From JAEXOD01 sp937930275 (GTDB lineage Bacteria > Bacteroidota > Ignavibacteria > Ignavibacteriales > Melioribacteraceae): a DNA stretch of 64,000 nucleotides. The position numbers were made by a program, and so were the translations under genes. Below the pieces are notes generated by a model, which saw only the letters and a program-made list of their open reading frames with translations, was not told where the DNA came from and made no database searches. The stretch lies in NCBI GenBank assembly GCA_036733965.1, contig DAIMZL010000003.1, forward strand, positions 1-64,000, given 5' to 3'. Positions 34,360-43,594 of the stretch are shown in pieces (the stretch's first letter is position 1; each line of letters opens with the position of its first letter).

Positions 34360-36536
34360 TTTTCTTTTTCCGAAGATTCAAATCTTTCAACCAAATATAT
34401 ACCATGAATTTTTTTTAACCTTTCAATTAGTCTATTCAAGTGCTCTAAATCTTGAATATAAACTGTAATTATTCCGCTAAAATGGTTTCTTTCCGTATTT
34501 AAGTTAATACCTTTAATATTTGTGTTTTTATATGAATTTATGTTGTTAGTTATAACCATTAACAAACCGGGTGAGTCCTCTCCTTTTATTGAAATAGCTC
34601 CAACAAAATTTTGCTGAATAGTTTTTGACCATTCGGCACGTATAAATTTTTCGTGATTCTTTTCACCAAGTTGCAGCACGTTATCACAATTTTTGCGATG
34701 AATTTTTATTCCTTCGCCGGTAGTTATAAAACCCACAATTGGATCTCCGGGAATAGGATTGCAACATTTTGCGTATGCATAGTTCACTCCTCTAACATCC
34801 CCTTCAATTATAACTCCGCCTACATCGGTTCTGGTAATTTTTGCAAAATCTTCAAACTCAAATTCCGAAACAACAGGTTTTGCAACCTCCTCCTCTTCCG
34901 CAAATAAGGTATCAATTTTAATTTTATCAAGTGCAATTGCAGTGTAAAAACTATTAAAATTATCATATTTATGTTTTTTAATTAACCTATTTAACTCATC
35001 GGTAGAAAAAGATTTTTTCATCTTTTTTAGTTTCTTTTCCCACATCTCTTTACCGTCTTCAATAAGTTTCTCTTCTTTTTTATTAATAAACCTATTGATA
35101 TGAGATTTGGCTTTACTTGATTGAACAAACTGTAACCAACTTCGGTTTGGATGTTGGTTTTTTGAAGTAATTATTTCTACCTGATCACCGCTTTTTAATG
35201 CCGTATCTAATGGTACAATTTTTCCGTTAACTTTTGCCCCAATACAGTGTAATCCAATATTGCTATGTATTTCAAAAGCAAAATCAACAGGTGTTGAATT
35301 TAACGGTAATTGCTTAAGGTCGCCTTTAGGTGTATATACAAAAATTTCTTCTTGACTTAATGTTTTTTTGAAAGTACTAATTAATTCTTTTGTAGAATCA
35401 CCCTTGCCGGAAGTTTCAAAAATATCACGAGCCCAATTAATCCAACCTTCTACATCAACATTACTTTTTGTTATATTTTCTTTGTATTTCCAGTGTGCTG
35501 CAATTCCTCTTTCTGCTATCTCGTGCATCTCTCTTGTTCTAATCTGTACTTCAACGAGCTTTCCTTCCGGACCAACAACAGTATTATGTATTGATTTATA
35601 ATTATTTTTTTTAGGAACCGTTATATAATCCTTAAATCTTTCCGGAACGTTTTTATAAACCCCGTTTACTAAACCAAGTGCAAGAAAACATAATGCTTCA
35701 TCGTTATTTTCAATAATTATTCTAATAGCTAATATGTCATAAATCTCTTCAAAACTTTTGTTTTGATTTATCATCTTTTTATATATGCTATATAAATGCT
35801 TCGGTCTTCCGCCAACAGAATATTGAATTTTATACTCATTTAATTTTTCCATAATGGGAGCACAAAACTTTGCAATATAATTTTCTCTGTCTCTTCTTGT
35901 GTTTGCAACTTTACGAGCTATAGTATCGTATGCTTCTCTATTTAAATACTTAAATGCTAAATCTTCCATTTCCCACTTTAATTGCCCTAATCCAAGTCTA
36001 TGGGCAAACGGAGCATAAATTTCTCGAGTTTCAGTTGCAACTCTCATTTGTTTTTCGGGAGAGCAGTAGTTTAATGTACGCATATTATCAAGTCTATCTG
36101 CAAATTTAACTAAAATAACTCTAACATCATTAATCATCGAAATAACTAATTTTCGATAGTTTTCTGCTTTTTGAATTTCAAGTCCTCTAAAAATTCCGCT
36201 TATTTTAGTTACACCGTCAACTATATCTGCTACTTCTTTACCAAATTCATTTTGAATAAAATTTAGACTTACTTCTGTGTCTTCAACAACATCGTGCAAC
36301 AATGCTGCAATTACACAAGTATCATCTAAGGGAATTTCATCAACAATAATACGTGCTACTGCATAAGGATGGGTGAAATAGGGTGCTCCCGATTCGCGTG
36401 AATCGTTCTTGTGAGATTCAAAACTTAGCATAAAAGCTTTCGTAATTAAGTCAATATTAGCTTTTGGTAAGTTTGCACGACAAGAATCGATTAACTCATC
36501 AAGCATTTTCTTCTGTTTTATCGGTGAAATTGCCAT
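34356..36536 (-). CDS. Bifunctional (p)ppGpp synthetase/hydrolase
   Basis: The 726-residue RelA/SpoT homologue sets alarmone levels. The hydrolase HD domain appears intact (YFTHPYAVA, LLHDVVEDTE, KFADRLDNMRTL). The synthetase domain has GRPKHLYSIYKKM, YDILAIRIII, RFKDYITVPKKNNYKS and EVQIRTREMHE. TGS (EEIFVYTPKGDLKQLP) and ACT regions complete the Rel-type long form. It is probably the only long RSH, though this window cannot show that. It is first in a unit with ruvX and, 89 bp further, the two BMC genes. Confidence 0.95.
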   Translation of the reverse strand: MAISPIKQKKMLDELIDSCRANLPKANIDLITKAFMLSFESHKNDSRESGAPYFTHPYAVARIIVDEIPLDDTCVIAALLHDVVEDTEVSLNFIQNEFGKEVADIVDGVTKISGIFRGLEIQKAENYRKLVISMINDVRVILVKFADRLDNMRTLNYCSPEKQMRVATETREIYAPFAHRLGLGQLKWEMEDLAFKYLNREAYDTIARKVANTRRDRENYIAKFCAPIMEKLNEYKIQYSVGGRPKHLYSIYKKMINQNKSFEEIYDILAIRIIIENNDEALCFLALGLVNGVYKNVPERFKDYITVPKKNNYKSIHNTVVGPEGKLVEVQIRTREMHEIAERGIAAHWKYKENITKSNVDVEGWINWARDIFETSGKGDSTKELISTFKKTLSQEEIFVYTPKGDLKQLPLNSTPVDFAFEIHSNIGLHCIGAKVNGKIVPLDTALKSGDQVEIITSKNQHPNRSWLQFVQSSKAKSHINRFINKKEEKLIEDGKEMWEKKLKKMKKSFSTDELNRLIKKHKYDNFNSFYTAIALDKIKIDTLFAEEEEVAKPVVSEFEFEDFAKITRTDVGGVIIEGDVRGVNYAYAKCCNPIPGDPIVGFITTGEGIKIHRKNCDNVLQLGEKNHEKFIRAEWSKTIQQNFVGAISIKGEDSPGLLMVITNNINSYKNTNIKGINLNTERNHFSGIITVYIQDLEHLNRLIERLKKIHGIYLVERFESSEKEK

Positions 36537-36590
36537 ATTTTTTTATTTTTTTTAGAATTTATGATAAATAAAATACAGGAAACAATCAAC

Positions 36591-37631
36591 CTATTTTTTT
36601 AATTTATCTAATAATTCCTCTTTTAAATTCTTTACTCGTTCAAGCCTACTTGATAGCTGTTCTTTTGCGTATCTATCTTTAAGTTTTATTTGCAAAATAT
36701 TGTTACAATACTCTAATGCCTTTTCATATTTACCTAAGTCGTTATATTGCATTGCTATTTTATGCTTTAATTCAATTTCCGTAATATGATTATTTCTATC
36801 AAGTTGCATTACCGCATTTAATACTTCATTAAATAATGCAATAGCCTTATTTTTATCAATTTCGGTGTATATTCTTGCCAACGATAATTTAAATAACCTA
36901 TTATTTGGGTATTCTTTCAGCACATCTTTGCATAAATTTATAGCATTATTTAATTCTTTATTTTCAATATATATCCACACTAAACTATAAGCGCCTAAAA
37001 ACCGTCCGTATGTATCTTTATAAACAGATTTTTCAAGAAGTCTTTTACCTAAAGGTCTATCATCCGAAACAAACGGAAGCCACGTTAACGATTTTGTTTT
37101 AGCACTTTTCCAATAATAATATGTTCCTAATGCAATATAAGAGTCGTAAAATAAGGAATCTAATTCCAGACATTTTTCGTAATAAGAGATAGAAGAGATA
37201 CCGTTTGTAATTGCTGATAGATAATCGCCGTTCATTCCTTTATAGTAAGCATCATAACCTTTGGAAAGTGCTACAAAATATGTGTTCCACAAATCTTTTT
37301 TATTACTTTTGTAAAGACTATCGCTAAGTTCTTTAGCATCATCTAATAATTTTTCAATTTTATATTCGTTAAATTTCTCGGAATATTCAAGGGAAACAGC
37401 AATTTCCAAAACTGCTAAATAAATTTTACCTAAAGGTAATTTTGGATATAACTTATTTAATTCAATAAATTTATACTTTGCTGCTTCATAATTATGATTA
37501 AGTAAATAATCTGCTCCCGAGCTTATTAACCTATCAACATTTTTATTTGGATAACTTCCTGCATTTAACGAATTAAAAAAAACAAAAAAGGCTATAATAC
37601 TATATAGTACCGAATGTCCTATCACCTGCAT
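36591..37631 (-). CDS. Exported TPR protein
   Basis: The protein has up to 346 residues: an N-terminal signal peptide ending near SLNAGS, then several degenerate TPR units, for example YDSYIALGTYYYWKS and YEKALEYCNNILQIK. I recognise no specific family. The ATG at 37631 abuts an AGGAG with no spacer, whereas a GTG two codons later (37625) lies 6 nt from it and may be the real start. Either way the start lies inside the upp end. Confidence 0.72.
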   Translation of the reverse strand: MQVIGHSVLYSIIAFFVFFNSLNAGSYPNKNVDRLISSGADYLLNHNYEAAKYKFIELNKLYPKLPLGKIYLAVLEIAVSLEYSEKFNEYKIEKLLDDAKELSDSLYKSNKKDLWNTYFVALSKGYDAYYKGMNGDYLSAITNGISSISYYEKCLELDSLFYDSYIALGTYYYWKSAKTKSLTWLPFVSDDRPLGKRLLEKSVYKDTYGRFLGAYSLVWIYIENKELNNAINLCKDVLKEYPNNRLFKLSLARIYTEIDKNKAIALFNEVLNAVMQLDRNNHITEIELKHKIAMQYNDLGKYEKALEYCNNILQIKLKDRYAKEQLSSRLERVKNLKEELLDKLKK

Positions 37632-38220
37632 CTCCTAAACCTGGCAAAATAAATCCGTTCTCATTAAGTTCTCTATCCAAAGAAGCAGTAAATATTTTTA
37701 CGTCCGGATGAGAATTTTGCAGTTTTTTTACTCCTTCCGGAGCAGCAATTAAGCTAACAAAAAATATATCGCATGCTCCTCTTTTTTTCAAAGAATCAAT
37801 TGCCGCAATCGCACTTCCTCCCGTAGCAAGCATTGGGTCTAATACTAAAACTTTTGAAGTATCTAAATTTTTAGGTGTTTTATAATAATAATCCACAGGT
37901 AGCAAGGTTTTTTCATCTCTCTGCAATCCAATGTGCCCGACTTTTGCATCTGGTATCATCTCCGTAAATGCATCAACCATGCTTAAACCGCTTCTTAAAA
38001 CCGGAATTAGTATAGTTTGATATTTTAATCTATACCCCACAGTTTTTTCTAAAGGGGTTATAACTTCTCTTTCAACCAATTCCAAATGTTTTCCTACTTC
38101 AATAGCTAATGCAAAAGAAATTCGTTTTAGTGCTAACCTAAATTGGTATTCTTTTGTTTCTTTATCTCTTAAATAAGTAATATCCCTTTTAACTAAAGGA
38201 TTTTCTAAAACGTTAAACAT
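37600..38220 (-). CDS. upp: Uracil phosphoribosyltransferase
   Basis: The 206-residue enzyme makes UMP from uracil and PRPP. PRPP loop VLVLDPMLATGGSA near residue 127, ILIPVLRSGLSMVD, and the uracil-binding C-terminus LGDAGDRTFGT are in place. It abuts the flavoprotein gene upstream and overlaps the TPR gene by about 30 bp. Confidence 0.96.
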   Translation of the reverse strand: MFNVLENPLVKRDITYLRDKETKEYQFRLALKRISFALAIEVGKHLELVEREVITPLEKTVGYRLKYQTILIPVLRSGLSMVDAFTEMIPDAKVGHIGLQRDEKTLLPVDYYYKTPKNLDTSKVLVLDPMLATGGSAIAAIDSLKKRGACDIFFVSLIAAPEGVKKLQNSHPDVKIFTASLDRELNENGFILPGLGDAGDRTFGTI

Positions 38221-39585
38221 TTATCTCTCCTTCTTTAATTTTTGTCCCAAAATATTCAGCAAATTTATCATAGGAGATACCGGAGGAGAATAGTTAAACA
38301 TTTCATCTTCCAAGTTATTTGCTTTTATTCTATTTTTAATATATAAAGAAATTATGTCAGCATAGCTTGCTGCAATATTATTTCCCCAAAATTCCGCACC
38401 CAATATCAAATTTGAATTTGCATCAACATATAAAATACCATAAACCTTTTCCGAATTAGGCATTACATGCACCAAACTATTTGAGGCTGCATAAACTTTC
38501 ATAAATCTATAATTATGTTGCTTTATTGCATTTAAAGAAAGTCCGATAAATGCAAATGTATTTTTTCCAAATTTAAAGGTAATATTTTTAATCACGGGAT
38601 GTATAAAATTATTACCACCGGCAGCATTTTCGCCGGCAATGTGTCCAAATTTACGGGCTAATGTAGCAATAGGCATGTATATGTATTTACCGGTAACAAA
38701 TTCTTGAACTTCAATATTATCTCCTGCCGCAAAAATATTACTATCGCTTGTTTTTAATTTGCTATCAACTTTTAAGCCTCCATAGCTGCCTAAAACAAGT
38801 GCAGAACTCTCGCCTAAATAATTATTGGGTCTTACACCGGTACATTGTACAACATAGTCAACTTCAAAAACTCTTCCATTAAGTTTATAATGTGTAATAT
38901 TATTATTTTTATATATGAACTCTATTTTTTCCTGCTGATCTAATAGTTCAATCCCTTTGTTTTGAATAATCTTTTTTATATACTCATAACTTTCATCACT
39001 ATTTTCATAAAATACTTTACGTTTATCAAATAATACAACTGATTTACCGATATTGGTCAATGCATCAGATAGCTCTAAGCCCGTGAAACCGGCTCCTAAA
39101 ATTAGTATTTTATTTTTTCCCTTATCTTTTATAAAGTCTGATATTTTAAAAAAATCATTAATTGTTTTGAATTTTGAAAAATTAAACGGACTTTCAATAA
39201 TTTCCGGTATATTAGGGATATATGAACCGGTTGCTAAAACAAGCTTATCATAATTTAAAATATAGTTTTCGTTTTTTTTATTATCGTAAACAAAAAGCTG
39301 CTTTTGTTTTCTATTAATACTTTTTACGATTGAAAAATTTTTGACTAATACTTTTTTTTCTTCAAAAAAAGTTTTTTCGTCAAAAAATATTATACTCCTA
39401 TAGTCATTAATGGTATTTTCTAATAAATATGGCAGCTCGCAGGTTCCTGTAGAAATAAATTCTCCTGCTTCAAGCAATATCACTTCAGATTCGGGACTAA
39501 CACGTTTAGCTTTTGCAGCCGCAGCAGGACCCGCAGCGTTTCCGCCTATTACAACAATATTTTTATATTTATTAATCAATATCAC
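38221..39585 (-). CDS. FAD/NAD-linked oxidoreductase, CoA-disulfide reductase or NADH oxidase type
   Basis: A 454-residue flavoprotein. It has an N-terminal FAD fold (VVIGGNAAGPAAAAKAKR), the single redox Cys in STGTCELPYLLE, where CoA-disulfide reductases carry theirs, an NAD fold (LILGAGFTGLELSDAL), the second FAD motif IFAAGDNIEV, and the dimerisation domain at the end. It may reduce CoA-disulfide or persulfide, or act as an NADH oxidase; sequence alone does not decide. The start is GTG (39585) or a TTG two codons later. Confidence 0.85.
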   Translation of the reverse strand: MILINKYKNIVVIGGNAAGPAAAAKAKRVSPESEVILLEAGEFISTGTCELPYLLENTINDYRSIIFFDEKTFFEEKKVLVKNFSIVKSINRKQKQLFVYDNKKNENYILNYDKLVLATGSYIPNIPEIIESPFNFSKFKTINDFFKISDFIKDKGKNKILILGAGFTGLELSDALTNIGKSVVLFDKRKVFYENSDESYEYIKKIIQNKGIELLDQQEKIEFIYKNNNITHYKLNGRVFEVDYVVQCTGVRPNNYLGESSALVLGSYGGLKVDSKLKTSDSNIFAAGDNIEVQEFVTGKYIYMPIATLARKFGHIAGENAAGGNNFIHPVIKNITFKFGKNTFAFIGLSLNAIKQHNYRFMKVYAASNSLVHVMPNSEKVYGILYVDANSNLILGAEFWGNNIAASYADIISLYIKNRIKANNLEDEMFNYSPPVSPMINLLNILGQKLKKER

Positions 39586-39772
39586 CTAAATAATTAATAT
39601 CACAAATATAAGTATTTTTAACAACTAATAACACTTATAATTACCTGTTAATTGCATTTTTTAGACTGTTAACAAATTGTTAAGTTTTTAATTTTGCATT
39701 ATTTAAGTTGATTTTTAATCATATAAAATTTAGATTTTGTTGATAAATTAAAATAATTAATACGGAAACAAC

Positions 39773-40390
39773 ATGTTAAAGTTCTTTAAACCAAAAGAAG
39801 ACAAATACTTCGATGATTTTAACGAATTAATTTCGAATGTTTATGAAATGGCTCAATTAAATCAGGCTTTATTTAAACAATTGCCATACGATTATGAAAC
39901 AATTCAGAGAATAAAATCATTAGAACATCGCTGCGACGAAGTTGTATCAAGAATTGTAAAAAGATTAAACAAAACCTTTATTACTCCTTTTGATAGAGAA
40001 GATATTTTGGCTTTGGCTAAAAAGATTGAAGGAATTAGCGATGCAATTAAATCGTTAGTAATTAGAATTGAAATTTATAATTTTCATAGCGTAATGGATT
40101 CTGCAGATAAAATGGTAGATATGATTACTTTATCGGTAAAAGAACTATCTGCTGCAATTAAAGAATTAAAGAGCGGTAAAAACACTATTAACGAAGTTAA
40201 AATTGTAAAAGATATTGAAGCAGAGGCAGATTTATTGTTTCAACAAACATTAAAGAAAATATTTGCCGAAGAAAAAGATGTTTTAACTTTACTTCAGAAA
40301 AAAGAAATGTTAGAAATGTTAGAATACACAGTTGATAAATGTCAGCAGTGTGCTAATCAAATTTTAACAGTTTATGTAAAAAATTCTTAA
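39773..40390 (+). CDS. DUF47/PhoU-like protein
   Basis: A 205-residue, all-helical protein of the TIGR00153/DUF47 type. FFKPKEDKYFDDFNE opens it, the centre has LEHRCDEVVSRIVKRLNKTF and TPFDREDILALAKKIEGI, and the end is EYTVDKCQQCANQIL. Such PhoU-like proteins are encoded next to PiT transporters and are thought to control them. The PiT gene follows 10 bp later. A 187-bp AT-rich space precedes it and must hold the promoter. Confidence 0.93.
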   Translation: MLKFFKPKEDKYFDDFNELISNVYEMAQLNQALFKQLPYDYETIQRIKSLEHRCDEVVSRIVKRLNKTFITPFDREDILALAKKIEGISDAIKSLVIRIEIYNFHSVMDSADKMVDMITLSVKELSAAIKELKSGKNTINEVKIVKDIEAEADLLFQQTLKKIFAEEKDVLTLLQKKEMLEMLEYTVDKCQQCANQILTVYVKNS

Positions 40391-40400
40391 AAGATAACTT

Positions 40401-41399
40401 ATGGAAATATTCCCTCTCATTATTATTTTAATGGCATTTATTTTCGATTTTTACAACGGAATGAATGATGCCGCAAATTCAATAGCAACTGTTGTATCAA
40501 CCCGTGTTTTAACTCCTACACAAGCGGTTATTTGGGCTGCTTTTTTTAATTTTGTTGCTGCTTTTACTTTTGGTGTTGGTGTAGCAAAAACTATCGGTAG
40601 CGGAATTGTTGTTACTGATATAGTTAGTAATTCGGTTATTTTTGCTTCCTTATTCGGCGCTATTTTAACAAGTGCTTTTGCAACTCATATGGGTTTCCCT
40701 ATCAGTATTTCGCATGCCATTATCGGTGGATTAGGCGGTGCTGCTCTTGTAAAAGCAGGAGCTTCATCAATAATAGCTTCGGGATTTGTAAAGGTTTTTG
40801 TATTTATCTTTCTTGCACCAATAATTGGTTTTGTTATTTCTATTGTTTTTTCTATTGCAACTCTTTGGTTAGTAAGAAATTCTCAACCGCATAAAGTAGA
40901 TCATTGGTTTAGAAAGTTACAGCTTGTATCTGCCGGTTTATATAGTCTTAGCCACGGTGCAAATGATGCTCAAAAAACAATGGGTATTATTACATTAGTA
41001 CTATTTTCAAATGCGTTAATTCCCACCTTTGAAGTTCCCTTCTGGGTTGAATTTTCAAGTTATTCTATTATTTCATTGGGTACTTTAATAGGTGGCTGGA
41101 AAGTAATAAAAACACTTGGCATGCGAATGACAAAATTAAATGCATTCGGCGGTTTTAGTGCTGAATCTTCTGCCGGTTTAACTATTATTTTTGCAACAAT
41201 ATTAGGAATTCCTGTTAGTACAACCCACACTATTACAGGTTCAATTGCCGGAGTAGGAATTATAAAAGGCGGAACAGGCGGATTACGTTGGGGTGTTGCC
41301 CGCAATATATTATGGGCATGGATTTTAACAATTCCTCTTTCAGGAGGTTTTGCAGCACTTTCTTACTATATATTAAGTAGAATATTTAACCTTGCTTAA
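40401..41399 (+). CDS. PiT-family inorganic phosphate transporter
   Basis: A 332-residue low-affinity, cation-coupled phosphate symporter with about ten helices. Both inverted signature repeats are visible: DFYNGMNDAANSIATVVSTR near residue 16 and GANDAQKTMG near residue 188. FPISISHAIIGG and IPVSTTHTITGS are the paired motifs of the two halves. It pairs with the DUF47 gene. Confidence 0.95.
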   Translation: MEIFPLIIILMAFIFDFYNGMNDAANSIATVVSTRVLTPTQAVIWAAFFNFVAAFTFGVGVAKTIGSGIVVTDIVSNSVIFASLFGAILTSAFATHMGFPISISHAIIGGLGGAALVKAGASSIIASGFVKVFVFIFLAPIIGFVISIVFSIATLWLVRNSQPHKVDHWFRKLQLVSAGLYSLSHGANDAQKTMGIITLVLFSNALIPTFEVPFWVEFSSYSIISLGTLIGGWKVIKTLGMRMTKLNAFGGFSAESSAGLTIIFATILGIPVSTTHTITGSIAGVGIIKGGTGGLRWGVARNILWAWILTIPLSGGFAALSYYILSRIFNLA

Positions 41400-41751
41400 A
41401 AGATTTAGAGTTTTTAATAAAAGTAAATATCCGGCTGCAATAATAGTTATATTGCAGCTTGCTTTTTCTATATATATACCAAACACTCAAACACAATCTA
41501 ATTCTAAACCCGAAAGTGCTATAGTCGAATTTTCGGGACAGCTTGTTTCTGCTCAAAATTTAAATAGAGCAAGAGATAATAGAACGATTGATTATTATAA
41601 AATAATTGATATTTGTTCAACACAGTCTTCTTTCTCATTAAATATAAAAATTAAGGCAATTATAATTAATAATGTATTGCCTGCTTTACATATAAATAAG
41701 TTTACTCCAAATAAATTTAGCTTTCGAGGTCCTCCTTTATATTTAGTTTAA
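41392..41751 (+). CDS. Small hypothetical protein with one membrane segment
   Basis: A 119-residue reading frame beginning with TTG, overlapping the PiT stop by 8 bp. It has a basic N-terminus, one hydrophobic stretch (AAIIVILQLAFSIYI, about 15-29), a polar middle and a short C-terminal RGPP motif. I recognise no family. The overlap and frame length support a real gene, but the start is weak. Confidence 0.45.
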   Translation: MLKRFRVFNKSKYPAAIIVILQLAFSIYIPNTQTQSNSKPESAIVEFSGQLVSAQNLNRARDNRTIDYYKIIDICSTQSSFSLNIKIKAIIINNVLPALHINKFTPNKFSFRGPPLYLV

Positions 41752-41795
41752 TTTTATTTTAATTAACTATTATTAAATTAAATTTGAGGTTTTCA

Positions 41796-41924
41796 ATGGC
41801 TAACAAACCGGAAGCTAATGAAACTTTTGCACAAAAATTAATCAGATTGTGGCCTGTTTATTTAATGCAGGGCGTAGTTTGGTTTATAATTATTGCAATT
41901 GTTTATTTATTATTTTTTGTATAA
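41796..41924 (+). CDS. 42-residue single-pass membrane protein
   Basis: ATG at 41796 follows TGAGG with a 6-nt spacer. The product begins ANKPEANETFAQKLIRLW and ends in one hydrophobic helix (about 26-42) with a stop at 41922-41924. A strong terminator follows 6 bp later, as expected for the last gene of a unit. It is too short for family assignment; it might be an accessory peptide of the phosphate transporter. Confidence 0.65.
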   Translation: MANKPEANETFAQKLIRLWPVYLMQGVVWFIIIAIVYLLFFV

Positions 41925-42279
41925 AAGTAAAAGGGACTGTCTTAACAGTCCCTTTTTAATAATATTTAGATCTTCCACTCCCTCTTTCCCACTCCCCAAA
42001 TTCTTAACTGAGGAGGAATAATATTTTTCAGCTATATTCTAAATTATAAAAATTGTGGTTAGGTCGTTGCCATACATGGGGTTAAATAAAAGTAAAATAT
42101 TTGTTTTTAACAAACAAGTTAATAATACTTGCAATGCAACATATGATATTAGAATTTACGTTTTTTATAAAGACTATTTTAATTAACATAAAACATTAAT
42201 AATTTTCGATATAAATATCTATTAAACTTTAAACTGCCCTAATATTTTCTTAAATTTAAAATTAAAATTTTTTATAGAA
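41925..42279. other. 355-bp intergenic region
   Basis: It begins with the terminator at 41930-41957. A pyrimidine-rich string with two CCACTCCC-like units (41973-41996) recalls the hairpin at 3102-3133. No reading frame or RNA gene is supported. The promoter for the sugar-processing genes should lie toward its right end, in very AT-rich sequence. Confidence 0.5.
41931..41957 (+). terminator. Rho-independent terminator after the phosphate genes
   Basis: A perfect 10-bp stem, AAGGGACTGT (41931-41940) and ACAGTCCCTT (41945-41954), closes on a CTTA loop and runs into T. Confidence 0.95.
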
Positions 42280-43590
42280 ATGCAAACATATAATTACGAT
42301 ATTATAGTAGTAGGTGCCGGAATAGCCGGTATTAGCAGTGCCGTAAAAGCCGGTAGATTAGGCACAAAAGTTTTACTGATTGAACATTTTTCATTTCTTG
42401 GCGGTATGAGTACTGCCGGAATGGTTTCACCTTTTATGAAACACCAAGTTAACGGTGAAACTTTGGTAAAAGGTATTTTTGAAGATATTGAAGACGATAT
42501 GAGAAGTAATTACGGAATGATTGATAACGGTTTTTTTGCAAATTCATTTCGTAATGCTTCATTTAATTTAATTACAGACTCTAATGTTACGGTATTATTT
42601 AATACTGAAATAATCTCTGTTGAAAAAGAATTAGATACTATAAAATCCTTAACGTTATTTTCGGTTGGTAAACAAATAACAGTTTATGGGAAGGTATTTA
42701 TAGATACTTCGGGCGATGCAATTTTATCTTTTTTAGGTAACTTATCATATGCTAAAGGAGACGAAAGCTCCGGAAGATTGCAAGCTTTAACCTTATTTTT
42801 TAGGATGGGAGGAATAAATTTTGTAAAAGCTTTAGATTATGTAAAAAATAACAAGCATGATTTTTTTAATTGGATGGATTACAATTTTAATCTAACAAAA
42901 ATTATTTCTGTAGCCGGATACTTTAGTAACGTAAAAAAAGCAATAGACGAAAATAGATTGTCAAGTGATGTACAATACATATTTTATACTACACTCCCCT
43001 CTTCGGGTGAAGCTTCGTTTAATACCACAAATATATTAGGGTTGGATGGTTCGGATACATATGAAATAACAAAAGCAGAAATTTTAGGTAGAACACAAGT
43101 GAAAGATGTTGTTAAAATACTAAATTCTGAAATTCCGGGATTTGAAAAAGCATTTTTACTTGAAACGGCTATGCATGTAGGTGTAAGAGAAACAAGAAGA
43201 GTTATAGGAGATTATATTATTACCGGCGAAGATATACGCACAGGCAAAAAATTCTTTGATTCAATTGCGCGTGGTTGTTACGGAATTGATATTCACGGAC
43301 AGCGAGATGAAAATAGTGTGATGGAAGAATTGCCTGAAGGCGAGTATTACGAAATTCCCATGCGGGCGTTGGTAGTAAAAGATGCACAAAATCTTTTAGC
43401 TGCAGGCAGATGTATTTCGGCAACAAGAGAAGGACATGCAGCATTACGAATTATGCCTACTTCAGCTGCTACCGGTGAAGCATGCGGTGCAATTGCGGCT
43501 TTATCAATTAAGAACAACTATGACATTAGAAATATAAATTACTCTGAATTAGTTGAGTTAATAAAAGGGAACATAACAATTAAAAAGTGA
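42280..43590 (+). CDS. FAD-dependent oxidoreductase (FAD_oxidored family)
   Basis: A 436-residue flavoprotein. The FAD fold is IIVVGAGIAGISSAVKAGRLG near residue 9, followed by LLIEHFSFLGGMSTAGMV as in the PF12831 family. The C-terminal FAD contact is LLAAGRCISATREGHAALR. Substrates of this family are mostly unknown, and many members sit in glycan-utilisation clusters. It is 4 bp upstream of the phosphohexomutase gene and heads the sugar operon. Confidence 0.85.
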   Translation: MQTYNYDIIVVGAGIAGISSAVKAGRLGTKVLLIEHFSFLGGMSTAGMVSPFMKHQVNGETLVKGIFEDIEDDMRSNYGMIDNGFFANSFRNASFNLITDSNVTVLFNTEIISVEKELDTIKSLTLFSVGKQITVYGKVFIDTSGDAILSFLGNLSYAKGDESSGRLQALTLFFRMGGINFVKALDYVKNNKHDFFNWMDYNFNLTKIISVAGYFSNVKKAIDENRLSSDVQYIFYTTLPSSGEASFNTTNILGLDGSDTYEITKAEILGRTQVKDVVKILNSEIPGFEKAFLLETAMHVGVRETRRVIGDYIITGEDIRTGKKFFDSIARGCYGIDIHGQRDENSVMEELPEGEYYEIPMRALVVKDAQNLLAAGRCISATREGHAALRIMPTSAATGEACGAIAALSIKNNYDIRNINYSELVELIKGNITIKK

Positions 43591-43594
43591 TTTT

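Noticed and set aside
34356..36536. Second, synthetase-only RSH
   Set aside because: The HD hydrolase motifs are intact, so it is a normal bifunctional Rel.
41392..42279. Possible tRNA or other RNA gene in the long intergenic space
   Set aside because: No cloverleaf arms or CCA end were found; only the terminator and AT-rich sequence are present.
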